Below are positions 9,469 through 17,257 of a stretch of DNA of 61,032 bases, piece by piece. Both the position numbers and the translations under genes were made by a program. The DNA is from CAZQXD01 sp964597315 (lineage in GTDB: Bacteria; Pseudomonadota; Gammaproteobacteria; Competibacterales; Competibacteraceae), in assembly GCA_964597315.1 (NCBI GenBank), contig CAZQXD010000022.1:1-61032 (forward strand), in the 5' to 3' direction. The notes under the pieces were generated by a model. That model made no database searches. It was not told the origin of the DNA and saw nothing but the letters and a program-made list of their open reading frames with translations. Every line of letters begins with the position of its first letter. Within the stretch, counting starts at the first letter, position 1.

Positions 9469-11043
9469 TCAGTTCTTGGATTTATTGCCGCGCCCCGGAG
9501 CCAGGGCGGCGTCTAGCCGTCGGCAAAGGGTTTCCAGAATTTTGACCCGAGCGTAACGCTTGTCGTTGCCCTCCACCAAGGTCCAGGGGGCAACCTGGGT
9601 GCTGGTATGCTCCACCATGTCATTGACCGCCTGTTCGTAGTCGTCCCAACGTTCCCGGTTGCGCCAGTCCTCGTCGGTGAGCTTCCATTGCTTATAGGGC
9701 GTCTGTTCCCGCTCTTGGAAGCGCCTGAGTTGTTCATCCCGGGTGATATGCACCCAGAACTTGAGCAGCACGATGCCGTGTTCCGCCAGTTGCTCCTCGA
9801 AGTCGTTGATCTCGGCATAGGCCCGCTGCCATTCATGGGCGGAGGCGAAGCCTTCGATTTTTTCCACCAACACCCGACCGTACCAACTCCGGTCAAAAAT
9901 AGTGATCCGTCCGGCTCGGGGTAGGTGCCGCCAGAACCGCCACAGATAATGGTGGGCGGCTTCTTCGTCGGTGGGGGCGGCGATGGGAATAACCTGGTAA
10001 TTACGGGCATCCACGGCGCTGATGACGCGGCGGATGGCCCCACCCTTGCCGGCAGCGTCCCAGCCCTCGAACACCAAAATAGTGGACACCCGCCGCTCCT
10101 TGGCTTCCTGCTGCAAGCGGTTGAGCTGGCCCTGCAAACCGCGCAGCCGGGCTTGGTAGTCTTGCTTGTCAAGGGCCAGGCTCATATCCAGGGCGGACAA
10201 TACTGTATAGGCGGCGCCAGGCTCGGCGGCGGCCCCGCCGTTTTCCAGACCGTCGGCCAGTTCCTGGGCCTGCTGTTGGCGGCGGGCCTGGGCCTCCAAC
10301 CGATGGGTGATGGCGGAGCTGACCCGGGTCTCTTGCAGACGGTTTTCGATGGCGTCGCGGATCATGGTGGCCACGGTGACGCTTCGATAACGCTCGTTGT
10401 AGCCCTCGACGATCTTCCAGGGAGTGGCGCCGGTGCTGGTCTTGAGCAGCGCCCGTTCGGCGGCAGCCATGAACTTGTCGTACAGGCGCCAATGGTCCCA
10501 GTCGGTATCGGAAATCTGCCAGTGCAGTAGGGGATCTTTCTCCAGCTTTTTCAGGCGCTGTTTTTGGGCCTGCTTGGACAAATGCATCCAGAACTTGAGA
10601 ATCAACGCCCCATCGTCGGCCAGGGCTTTTTCGAAGGCGGCGACGCGGCTGAGACGTTCATCGAACTGGGCAGGCCCGGTGCGCCCGTAGACCTGATCCA
10701 GAATGGGCAATGAATACCAAGAACTCAGCAACAGCCCGATCCGGCCCTTGGGGGGCAGTTCCCGCCAGAACCGCCAGTACAGGGGCCGGTCCCGTTCCTC
10801 GTCGGAGGGCGCATCGAAAGCCCGGGTGACCAGGTAGCGGGGGTCCATCCAGGCATTGAGCAGATTCACGGTTTCACTCTTGCCGGCCCCATCCACCCCG
10901 CCGAACACGATGATGACCGGAAAACCCGCCCCCCGCAGACGGTTCTGCACATCCAACAGTTCCTGGCGCAGCACGGGTACGCGTTCTTTGTAGGCATCCT
11001 TGGACAAGGTGCGTTTCAGCTCGGCGGTACGAAACATAATCAT
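9469..11043 (-). CDS. pap: Polyphosphate:AMP phosphotransferase, tandem PPK2 domains
   Basis: This PPK2-family enzyme phosphorylates nucleotides with polyphosphate; two-domain members convert AMP to ADP. Domain 1 (about 10-240) has Walker A GGVDGAGKSE but an altered Walker B region (LLLSSWYSLP). Domain 2 (about 285-510) has EGWDAAGKGG and the intact FDRSWYGR. An active C-terminal and degenerate N-terminal domain is the usual state in this class. The length (524) fits. It lies 43 bases upstream of ppk1 in the same direction, so synthesis and use of polyP are encoded together. Confidence 0.93.
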   Translation of the reverse strand: MIMFRTAELKRTLSKDAYKERVPVLRQELLDVQNRLRGAGFPVIIVFGGVDGAGKSETVNLLNAWMDPRYLVTRAFDAPSDEERDRPLYWRFWRELPPKGRIGLLLSSWYSLPILDQVYGRTGPAQFDERLSRVAAFEKALADDGALILKFWMHLSKQAQKQRLKKLEKDPLLHWQISDTDWDHWRLYDKFMAAAERALLKTSTGATPWKIVEGYNERYRSVTVATMIRDAIENRLQETRVSSAITHRLEAQARRQQQAQELADGLENGGAAAEPGAAYTVLSALDMSLALDKQDYQARLRGLQGQLNRLQQEAKERRVSTILVFEGWDAAGKGGAIRRVISAVDARNYQVIPIAAPTDEEAAHHYLWRFWRHLPRAGRITIFDRSWYGRVLVEKIEGFASAHEWQRAYAEINDFEEQLAEHGIVLLKFWVHITRDEQLRRFQEREQTPYKQWKLTDEDWRNRERWDDYEQAVNDMVEHTSTQVAPWTLVEGNDKRYARVKILETLCRRLDAALAPGRGNKSKN

Positions 11044-11079
11044 AGGGTCCTTATAGATGACAGGTTGATGACGTCTCCT

Positions 11080-12921
11080 TCAGCCCTGGGTCTGTCCGTA
11101 AAGCCTAGCGTAAAGACCCGCGTTGTTGAGCAGCTCTTCGTGGCTGCCTTGTTCGATAATTCGCCCGTCCTCGAATACGCAAACCCGGTCGGCCTGTTTC
11201 ACCGCGCTCAGGCGGTGGGCCACGATAATCGTGGTGCGCCCGGCCAGAAATGTCCCCAGGGCCTGGTGCAGCCGACCTTCGGTCTCGGTATCCAGGGCGC
11301 TAGTGGCCTCGTCCAGAATCACTACCTTGGGATCGGCGAGCAGCATCCGGGCAATGGCCAGGCGCTGGCGCTGGCCCCCGGACAGGCGCACTCCCTGGCG
11401 GCCCACCACGGTATCCAGCCCCCGCTCCAGGGTCGCTGCGGTAGCGGCCAGTTGGGCGGTGGCCAGGGCCTGCCAGAGCCGGTCGTCGGGAAGCTCCCGA
11501 CCCAGGGTCAGGTTGGCCCGTAGGGTGTCGTTGAGCAGCGCCGGATGTTGCAGGACCGTGGCCACGTTCTCCCGCACCACGTCCAGGCCGATCTCCCGGA
11601 CCGGCACCCCGTCATAGAGCAACTCCCCTGAGCGGGGCGGGTATAGGCCCAATAGCACCTGCACCAAGGTGGTCTTGCCGCCGCCGCTGGCCCCCACCAG
11701 GGCGATCTTCTCCCCGGGACGAATATCCAGATTCACATGGTCCAGCACCAGGGGACCGTCCCCGTAGGCAAAACACAACTCCCGCAGGGTCACGCCGCTG
11801 GTCAGCCGTCCGGCAAAGGGATTGGACCGATGAGGATAGACTGGCTCCCGCTCCAGGGCCAGCAACCGGTTGATCCGCCCCAGTGCGGCCTTGGCCCCGG
11901 CGAAGGCGTACTGGATATTCAGAATCTCCTGTACCGGGGTCATCATAAACCACAGGTAATTGAACACCGCGAACATCTGGCCGATGCTTAAATCCGAGTA
12001 CAACACCAGGAACATGGCCACCGCCCGAAACACTTCGAAGCCGCCCATGAACACCAAAAACGACAGTCGATTGGCGGCCTCGCTCTGCCAGGCATAGGCG
12101 CTGGCGTGGTCCCGTACTCCCCGGGCTTTGTCCGTGAGCCGCTTCAGGTAATGGCGTTCCCGGTTGGCGGCCCGAATCTGCTGGATCACCTCCAGGGTCT
12201 CGATCAGGGCTTCCTGAAAAGCCCCATAGGCGCTGTTTTCCCGGCGCTTGAGGTGCTTGACCCGCTTGCCCAGCAGCACAGTAAACCAAATCACCAGGGG
12301 GTTCATGAACAGCAAAAACAGCCCCAGGGGCCAGTGCAGCCACAGCAGCACGGCGGCGGTGCCGATCAGGCTAAACAGGGCCACCAGGAACTTGCTGATG
12401 GTCACCCCCACGAACTGGTCCACGGTGTCCAGGTCGGTGACGAAATGGGAAGCCACCGCCCCGGAGCCTAGGGTTTCGTACTCTCCCATGGACACCCGTT
12501 GCAGATGGGCCAGCATCTGGCGACGCATCCGGTAGGTGATGTCCTTGGCGATCAGGGTGAACTGGCGCATCTGCCAGACCCCCAGGGCCGAGGCCGCCAG
12601 ACGCAGGAGCAGCGCCAGGGCCAGCACCGCCAGGATATATAAGGCCGGGCCACGCCAGGCGCTGGGGAACAGGGCATTGAGGGTAGCCACCACGGCGCCG
12701 GGCTGATCCAGCAGCACCTCGTCCACCAGCAGCGGCATCAGCAGCGGCACCGGCACGGCGGCCAAGGCCGCCAGCACGGCGATGCCATGGGCCAGGATCA
12801 GTTCCCGCCGGTGGGTCCGGGCCATGGCGAAGATCCGCTCCCAGGTATAGACCCGGGGGCGGGTGTGGCGGGGCCGGGACCGTTGTCTCGGGTTGTCGCT
12901 AAGCGTGGCGATCCGGTTCAT
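11080..12921 (-). CDS. ABC transporter, fused permease and ATPase (MsbA/exporter type)
   Basis: The 613-residue half-transporter has six membrane helices (about 35-330) and a C-terminal ATPase. Walker A is GASGGGKTT, the signature is LSGGQRQRLAIARML, Walker B is VVILDEATSALD, and the switch histidine is in IVAHRLS. Such proteins dimerise to export lipids, peptides or drugs; the substrate is not evident. It lies 36 bases upstream of pap in the same orientation and may be the first gene of the polyphosphate operon, although no functional link is known. Confidence 0.88.
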   Translation of the reverse strand: MNRIATLSDNPRQRSRPRHTRPRVYTWERIFAMARTHRRELILAHGIAVLAALAAVPVPLLMPLLVDEVLLDQPGAVVATLNALFPSAWRGPALYILAVLALALLLRLAASALGVWQMRQFTLIAKDITYRMRRQMLAHLQRVSMGEYETLGSGAVASHFVTDLDTVDQFVGVTISKFLVALFSLIGTAAVLLWLHWPLGLFLLFMNPLVIWFTVLLGKRVKHLKRRENSAYGAFQEALIETLEVIQQIRAANRERHYLKRLTDKARGVRDHASAYAWQSEAANRLSFLVFMGGFEVFRAVAMFLVLYSDLSIGQMFAVFNYLWFMMTPVQEILNIQYAFAGAKAALGRINRLLALEREPVYPHRSNPFAGRLTSGVTLRELCFAYGDGPLVLDHVNLDIRPGEKIALVGASGGGKTTLVQVLLGLYPPRSGELLYDGVPVREIGLDVVRENVATVLQHPALLNDTLRANLTLGRELPDDRLWQALATAQLAATAATLERGLDTVVGRQGVRLSGGQRQRLAIARMLLADPKVVILDEATSALDTETEGRLHQALGTFLAGRTTIIVAHRLSAVKQADRVCVFEDGRIIEQGSHEELLNNAGLYARLYGQTQG

Positions 12922-13066
12922 GGGCGCGGGGTTCGTCTTCCGGCGGGCCGGTTACGGTGTGGAACAGGGGCGGATCGAGTGGGTTCGCTCCAGGCCAAAA
13001 TGACAATGATCCGGCTATTGGAGCGCCGGTGCAAATCGACGTGAGGAAAGCGTGCCGGTCAGGCGA

Positions 13067-13435
13067 TTAGAGTTCGTCCGGCGCGGGCAGCGGGTTGTGG
13101 GGGTCCCGCACCGCTTCCCCGTCCAGATAGGGACCTTTCAGGTCGCCCAGAAAATTAAAGCGGGAGTGGCCAAACACCGTGGCATAATAGTCTTCCAGCT
13201 CCTGGGCATACAGCCCGGCCAGGTGGGGCAACAAGCGGCGCAAATAGTGATCCAGGCGCACAAACCGCCGGGCGGCCTCGTCTTCGTCCTCGCTCGCCGT
13301 CAAAGGTTTATCATAGACGGCCCAACCCAGGGGATAATCCTCCCACAGATCGGCCCTGCCCCGGGCCTCCAGCCAGGTGTCGATAAATTGCTTTTCTTGG
13401 ATCGAGGCGGGTTTGACATAGACCGGCAGATGCAT
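13067..13435 (-). CDS. Hypothetical protein, 122 aa, acidic
   Basis: Family not recognised. The ATG at 13435 (MHLPVYVKPASIQEKQF) has GGGAG nine bases upstream and is preferred to an in-frame GTG at 13456. The sequence is soluble, acidic and rich in aromatic residues (DLWEDYPLGWAVYD, LEDYYATVFGHSRFNF) with a predicted helical centre. It has no signal peptide or membrane segment. It lies head-to-head with another small unknown gene at 13543. Confidence 0.5.
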   Translation of the reverse strand: MHLPVYVKPASIQEKQFIDTWLEARGRADLWEDYPLGWAVYDKPLTASEDEDEAARRFVRLDHYLRRLLPHLAGLYAQELEDYYATVFGHSRFNFLGDLKGPYLDGEAVRDPHNPLPAPDEL

Positions 13436-13542
13436 AACGAAACACTCCCTTTCCACGATGGCGACGGCGACCGCAGCCGTGTTCTATTCTAGAAACTATC
13501 GGCGCTGTCGCCGCCTGCCTTAACGCCACCGAGGAGCAGACC

Positions 13543-13773
13543 ATGGCTTATCGCGTCGTTACCGAACAAAAAACCTACACCGGCAGCCCTCTGGAGATCC
13601 TAGGAGCCATGAGCCAGGATCGCTGGTATACCGGTCGCCGCTCCACGGACTGGATGGGCGACGTGGCGGTGCGGGTCAAAACCAACACCGGCGCCCGGGT
13701 CCGGGTGACCGATGCCCAAACGTTTTTACAGGATTTGGTCGATGCCGGGCTGATCCGCCTAGAACGGGTTTGA
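13543..13773 (+). CDS. Hypothetical protein, 76 aa
   Basis: This small protein (MAYRVVTEQKTYTGSPLEIL...) has a strong ribosome site (GAGGAG) before its ATG and good codon use. No membrane segment, cysteine motif or known domain is seen; the sequence suggests a compact alpha/beta fold. It ends six bases before the convergent Spo0M-like gene. Function unknown. Confidence 0.55.
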   Translation: MAYRVVTEQKTYTGSPLEILGAMSQDRWYTGRRSTDWMGDVAVRVKTNTGARVRVTDAQTFLQDLVDAGLIRLERV

Positions 13774-13779
13774 CCGGCA

Positions 13780-14544
13780 TCAGGCCGCCCGCTCGATCAG
13801 TTCCCTTAGCCGGTGGTCCAGATCCACCAGGTCATGGGGACCGATGGAAAGATTCAGCCGGCTTTCATCCATATTCATCATCTCCGCCAGCAACCCTCCC
13901 AGGCCCCGGGCTTTGCGGTCCACCTCCAGCAGCACGCCCAGCCGGTCATCCTCGGGCAAGCAGACCACTTCCAACTCGTCCAGCCGACCCTGGAACGGCC
14001 CACCGGCGGGCTTGAACTCGAACTCCTGTACAAACCGACGCCCGCGCAGACCGGAGGGCGCCGGCTCGCAATCGGTCTTGACCAGTCGGAAACCCAGCCC
14101 CGCCAGGGTGTCGAACAGGCCCTGCATGAGTAGGTCCGGCACCACCTGGATGGCATCCTTATCGCCGGGGTCCAGGGCTTGTTTGATGTCCAGACCGGTC
14201 TGTACCCAGACCTTGACCCCGCCTAGGGTCAAGGGCGTGTCCAGAGGCACACGCAGGACCACAGGTAACTCTCGCTGCTCCCCAGGAGCCAGTGTAAAAG
14301 GCTCGGCCAACTGGGTGCGGCCCAGTTCGGTGGTTTCGGTAACGGTCTCGTCATTGCGCTCTATCGGGTAACGGGCGTGAACCGAGAAATAAATCGCATC
14401 GACGTGTTGCTCCACATCGCCGCCGGTGATCCGCACCGTGGCGGTCAGGTTCTCGCCGGGGGCAAAGCGCTCCCCATGCAGTTCGGTATCCACCTTGGCG
14501 GAGCCAATGCCAATACTGGAGAGCATCCGTTTCATCAGTGACAT
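13780..14544 (-). CDS. Spo0M-like arrestin-fold protein
   Basis: The 254-residue product matches the SpoOM (sporulation-control) family found in many non-sporulating bacteria: MSLMKRMLSSIGIGSAKVDTEL, then a beta-rich arrestin-like body with the typical phrase PGENLTATVRITGGDVEQHVDAIYF. Its biochemical role is unclear; in Bacillus Spo0M it affects sporulation and cytoskeletal functions. The ATG at 14544 has GAGG upstream. A longer open frame to 14610 lacks a good start. Confidence 0.82.
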   Translation of the reverse strand: MSLMKRMLSSIGIGSAKVDTELHGERFAPGENLTATVRITGGDVEQHVDAIYFSVHARYPIERNDETVTETTELGRTQLAEPFTLAPGEQRELPVVLRVPLDTPLTLGGVKVWVQTGLDIKQALDPGDKDAIQVVPDLLMQGLFDTLAGLGFRLVKTDCEPAPSGLRGRRFVQEFEFKPAGGPFQGRLDELEVVCLPEDDRLGVLLEVDRKARGLGGLLAEMMNMDESRLNLSIGPHDLVDLDHRLRELIERAA

Positions 14545-14610
14545 AAAGCAACCTCGTTGGTCTGGGAAAGCATTCGCCGCACCCATGCTACACGCCAGGA
14601 CGGCTCGCAC

Positions 14611-15028
14611 AAAACACAGGGCAATTTTTTCCGGCCACCACGGGCTTTTCGGCCCGAGCAGTGAGGCCGGATTAGAAAAGCCGAATTATGAACCACCCTG
14701 CCTCTCCGGGTTGGCCGCTCAGTCGGTATTTCGCTCGCCAACAGGCGGCAACGGATTTACCCGTTGACGGGTTGGGGTGGTTCTCGATCGATGCGGTTCG
14801 TTCCTCACCGCATCCTACGGTTAGCTATAGCCTGCTGGGGTAGTTCTCGATTGATGTGGTTCGTTCCTCATCGCATCCTACGGCTAGCTACGACTAGCTG
14901 GACATGCAACTTGTTGATAGGTTGATAATTGTAGGATGTGGTGAGCTTCGCGAACCGCATCATTGTCCGGGTGGACAACCAAGACGGTACCTACGGCTAG
15001 CTACAGCCTGCTGGGATACCCGACCGGC
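14611..15028. other. Non-coding region carrying REP-like repeats
   Basis: No gene is supported here. The left part (14611-14775) shows nothing recognisable apart from possible promoter sequence for the Spo0M-like gene. The right part (14781-15015) is filled by the palindromic repeat array described separately. Confidence 0.6.
14781..15015. repeat. REP-like palindromic repeat cluster
   Basis: Two direct units with a 63-bp period start at 14781 and 14844 (TTCTCGATCGATGCGGTT and TTCTCGATTGATGTGGTT). Each contains a palindrome: GATGCGGT and ACCGCATC flank a TCGTTCCTC loop in unit 1; unit 2 is imperfect. A related palindrome with a different loop, readable in the opposite orientation, lies at 14935-14961 (GATGTGGTGAGC...CCGCATC). 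A copy of the unit tail (CTACGGCTAGCTACAGCCTG) is at 14991-15010. Such GTAGGATGCGG palindromes are common intergenic elements in gammaproteobacteria and may affect mRNA stability or be mobilised by RAYT transposases; no RAYT gene is in the window. Confidence 0.8.
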
Positions 15029-15223
15029 TCAACGCCGATCCCAGGCCAGCAGCATCCCGACCAGACCCAACAGGGTGGTGACGGCCAGCAGCAAAAACAG
15101 ACCCAGCCAAGGCAAGCCCACCAACAGGAGAAACCCCTGGTCTTCCGGGCCAATCGCCAACATCAGGGCCATGGCCGAGCCGCCCGCCGCCCAGTAGAGA
15201 ACCGCCGTGAATAACTGTTCCAT
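15029..15223 (-). CDS. Small membrane protein, 64 aa
   Basis: The preferred start is MEQLFTAVLYWAAGG at 15223. The protein consists of two hydrophobic helices joined by GPEDQG, with a short charged tail (WDRR). It lies 130 bases downstream of the formate dehydrogenase gamma gene on the same strand, so it may be the last gene of that operon, but no homology is recognised. An upstream in-frame ATG at 15265 is possible. Confidence 0.45.
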   Translation of the reverse strand: MEQLFTAVLYWAAGGSAMALMLAIGPEDQGFLLLVGLPWLGLFLLLAVTTLLGLVGMLLAWDRR

Positions 15224-15353
15224 GCTCGCGTCACTTCCCGCCCTGTATCGTTGACCTGAATTCAAAAACCCGACCTGACCTTTATTTAAGGGTTTCTTCT
15301 GTTCCCGCTGGTCGGTAGACGATCATGTAATTTTCCCGTTGCGGGGCTACTGC

Positions 15354-16376
15354 TCAGGGTTCTGGCGTTATCGGATGGCCGGGACCAGCACGTATAGGGC
15401 GCTCGTCTTCCAGGTCTCGCCGCGCCCGGGGCTTGGCCATTTCTTCCTCGAACCAGATGTCGTGATGCTGCTTGGCCCAGTTCATGTCCACCCGACCCCG
15501 GGTCATGCCTTCTAGGGCGCCCTCGGTGCCCAGGGTGCCGATATAGATATGGCCGATGGCGAAGGCCACGAAGATAAAAGCGCCCACGGCATGGAGCAGA
15601 TGGGCAGTCTGCATCAGGTCCCGGTTTTGGCCGTAGTTGGGGAAGTCCAGGATCAGTCCGGTGCCCCCCACCAGCAGCAGGCCCACGAAGAAAATCAGCC
15701 AGAACCAGACCTTCTCGCCGCCGTTCATGCGCCCCGCCGGGGGGTGTTTATGGCCCACGATGCCGCCCCCCTGCTTGAACCATATCCAGTCGTGGCGCTT
15801 GGGAATGTTGTGGCGCACCCAGGCCAGGAACTCCATGAGGATGCCAGCCAGGAACACCGGCCCCAGGGTATTGTGCAATAGCTTGGCCAGTTCCGCCCAG
15901 GCGGCAAAAGCCGACTTGCCCAACAGCGGAATCAAGACCGCCCGTCCGAACAGCAGACTCATGCCGGTGACCGCCAGGATGATAAACAATACCGCCGTGG
16001 TCCAATGCAGGATTCGCTCCCAAAGACGCCAGCGGACCATGGTCATCCCGGAGCGGCCTTTGTCCAGACGCGCCTGGCCCCGGAGCAAATAGAACAGCAC
16101 GATGGCCGCCACCACCCCACCCAGGAACCAGGCCCCGTAATTGGCCACCGGACCGTTACGCAGTTGCCGCCAGTTCTGGCCAGCGGTCTGGATCAACACA
16201 TCGGTCTCCTGGCCTTTGACGGCGCTATAGCCGTGTATGCCCTTGCGTACCTCCCGCCAGTAGTCGGCCCGTGGGTTGCTTTCCTGGGCCGCAGCCTCGC
16301 CCCCGGGCAATACCGCCAGGGGCAATGTCAGCAGAGTCAGAACCAGCAGCAGCCAGACCGTTTTGCACATCCCCAT
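15354..16376 (-). CDS. fdhC: Formate dehydrogenase gamma subunit, cytochrome b
   Basis: This membrane subunit carries two b-type hemes and passes electrons from the Fe-S subunit to quinone. The ATG at 16376 (MGMCKTVWLLLVLTLL) is chosen because AGAGGTG precedes it and it begins a signal peptide; the frame upstream is non-coding. After a periplasmic segment (about 30-95) come hydrophobic helices with likely heme ligands in ERILHWTT, LLHNTLG, TAHLLHAVG and AIGHIYIG. At 340 residues it is longer than E. coli FdnI (about 217) because of the N-terminal extension, which is usual for fdh-gamma proteins of this type. It follows beta and a lipoprotein gene. Confidence 0.93.
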   Translation of the reverse strand: MGMCKTVWLLLVLTLLTLPLAVLPGGEAAAQESNPRADYWREVRKGIHGYSAVKGQETDVLIQTAGQNWRQLRNGPVANYGAWFLGGVVAAIVLFYLLRGQARLDKGRSGMTMVRWRLWERILHWTTAVLFIILAVTGMSLLFGRAVLIPLLGKSAFAAWAELAKLLHNTLGPVFLAGILMEFLAWVRHNIPKRHDWIWFKQGGGIVGHKHPPAGRMNGGEKVWFWLIFFVGLLLVGGTGLILDFPNYGQNRDLMQTAHLLHAVGAFIFVAFAIGHIYIGTLGTEGALEGMTRGRVDMNWAKQHHDIWFEEEMAKPRARRDLEDERPIRAGPGHPITPEP

Positions 16377-16404
16377 AGCCGTCACCTCTTGTTTTGTACC
16401 GGCC

Positions 16405-16602
16405 TCAGCGGTCGGCCTGGACCTGGCGAAATCGCTCTCGCAGTTGTTGCTGGTGTTGCTTATCGGCCTCCACTTTGAGCAAGGGATCGGTTTCACCCTT
16501 GTAGACACCCTGCTCATGGAGAGTCACGTTGGTGTCCTCGTAACAACCCACCAAGGCCGTCAAACCCAACAAAGCCAGGGCCAGTGATAACGTTTTCGGC
16601 AT
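16405..16602 (-). CDS. Small lipoprotein within the formate dehydrogenase operon
   Basis: The 65-residue product has a lipoprotein signal peptide with lipobox LVGC (Cys at about residue 19), so the mature protein has about 46 residues, is polar and ends in a charged helix (HQQQLRERFRQVQ). GGAGGGAGG lies just before the ATG. It is placed between beta and gamma subunit genes, suggesting a role in assembly or anchoring of the periplasmic complex. This is inference from context only. Confidence 0.75.
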   Translation of the reverse strand: MPKTLSLALALLGLTALVGCYEDTNVTLHEQGVYKGETDPLLKVEADKQHQQQLRERFRQVQADR

Positions 16603-16660
16603 GGCGCCTCCCTCCTGATAGAGCTGAGATACGGTCGACCCGACGGGACGGCCGCCGACA

Positions 16661-17245
16661 TCACGCCTTATAAGCCGCGCCCCAACCCCACGGATCGGGC
16701 CGACCACCCCGGCGGGTGGTGCGCTCCCGGTAGATGTCCGAAACCATATCCCCGTCGCCGGCGATCAGCGCCTTGGTGGAGCACATCTCGGCGCATAGGG
16801 GCAGTTTGCCCTCGGCCAGGCGATTGCGGCCGTATTTGGTGAGTTCCTCCAGGGAGTTGTCCTCCTCGGGACCACCGGCGCAGAAGGTGCATTTATCCAT
16901 CTTGCCCCGCACCCCGAAGGCGTCCTGTTCTGGAAACTGAGGGGCGCCGAAGGGACAGGCATAGAAGCAATAGCCGCAGCCGATGCACAAATCCTTGTCG
17001 TGAAGCACCACCCCATCGGAGGTGGTGTAGAAGCAGTCCACCGGGCACACCGCCGCGCAGGGGGCGTCGGTGCAGTGCATGCAGGCCACGGAGATGGACT
17101 TCTCCCCGGGCTTCCCGTCGTCCAGGGTCACCACCCGGCGGCGGTTCACGCCCCAGGGAACCTCATGCTCGTTTTTACAGGCAGTCACGCAGGCGTTGCA
17201 TTCGATGCAGCGTTCCGCGTCGCAGAGGAATTTCATTCGGGCCAT
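16661..17245 (-). CDS. fdhB: Formate dehydrogenase beta subunit, four-cluster ferredoxin
   Basis: The 194-residue Fe-S subunit has four cysteine groups for [4Fe-4S] clusters: CIECNACVTAC, CMHCTDAPCAAVCP, CIGCGYCFYACP, and CTFC with the later CAEMC. It wires the molybdenum or tungsten subunit to the cytochrome. It is shorter than FdnH because it lacks the C-terminal transmembrane helix, as in the fdh3-type subunits. It starts 12 bases after the alpha stop. Confidence 0.94.
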   Translation of the reverse strand: MARMKFLCDAERCIECNACVTACKNEHEVPWGVNRRRVVTLDDGKPGEKSISVACMHCTDAPCAAVCPVDCFYTTSDGVVLHDKDLCIGCGYCFYACPFGAPQFPEQDAFGVRGKMDKCTFCAGGPEEDNSLEELTKYGRNRLAEGKLPLCAEMCSTKALIAGDGDMVSDIYRERTTRRGGRPDPWGWGAAYKA

Positions 17246-17257
17246 GGGTGGTCTCCT

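Noticed and set aside
14426..14767. 113-codon plus-strand frame
   Set aside because: Antisense to the Spo0M-like gene over half its length and without family features.
15224..15353. Terminator between fdhC and the small membrane protein
   Set aside because: AACCC/GGGTT with a T run is present on the minus strand but the stem is short and the loop long.
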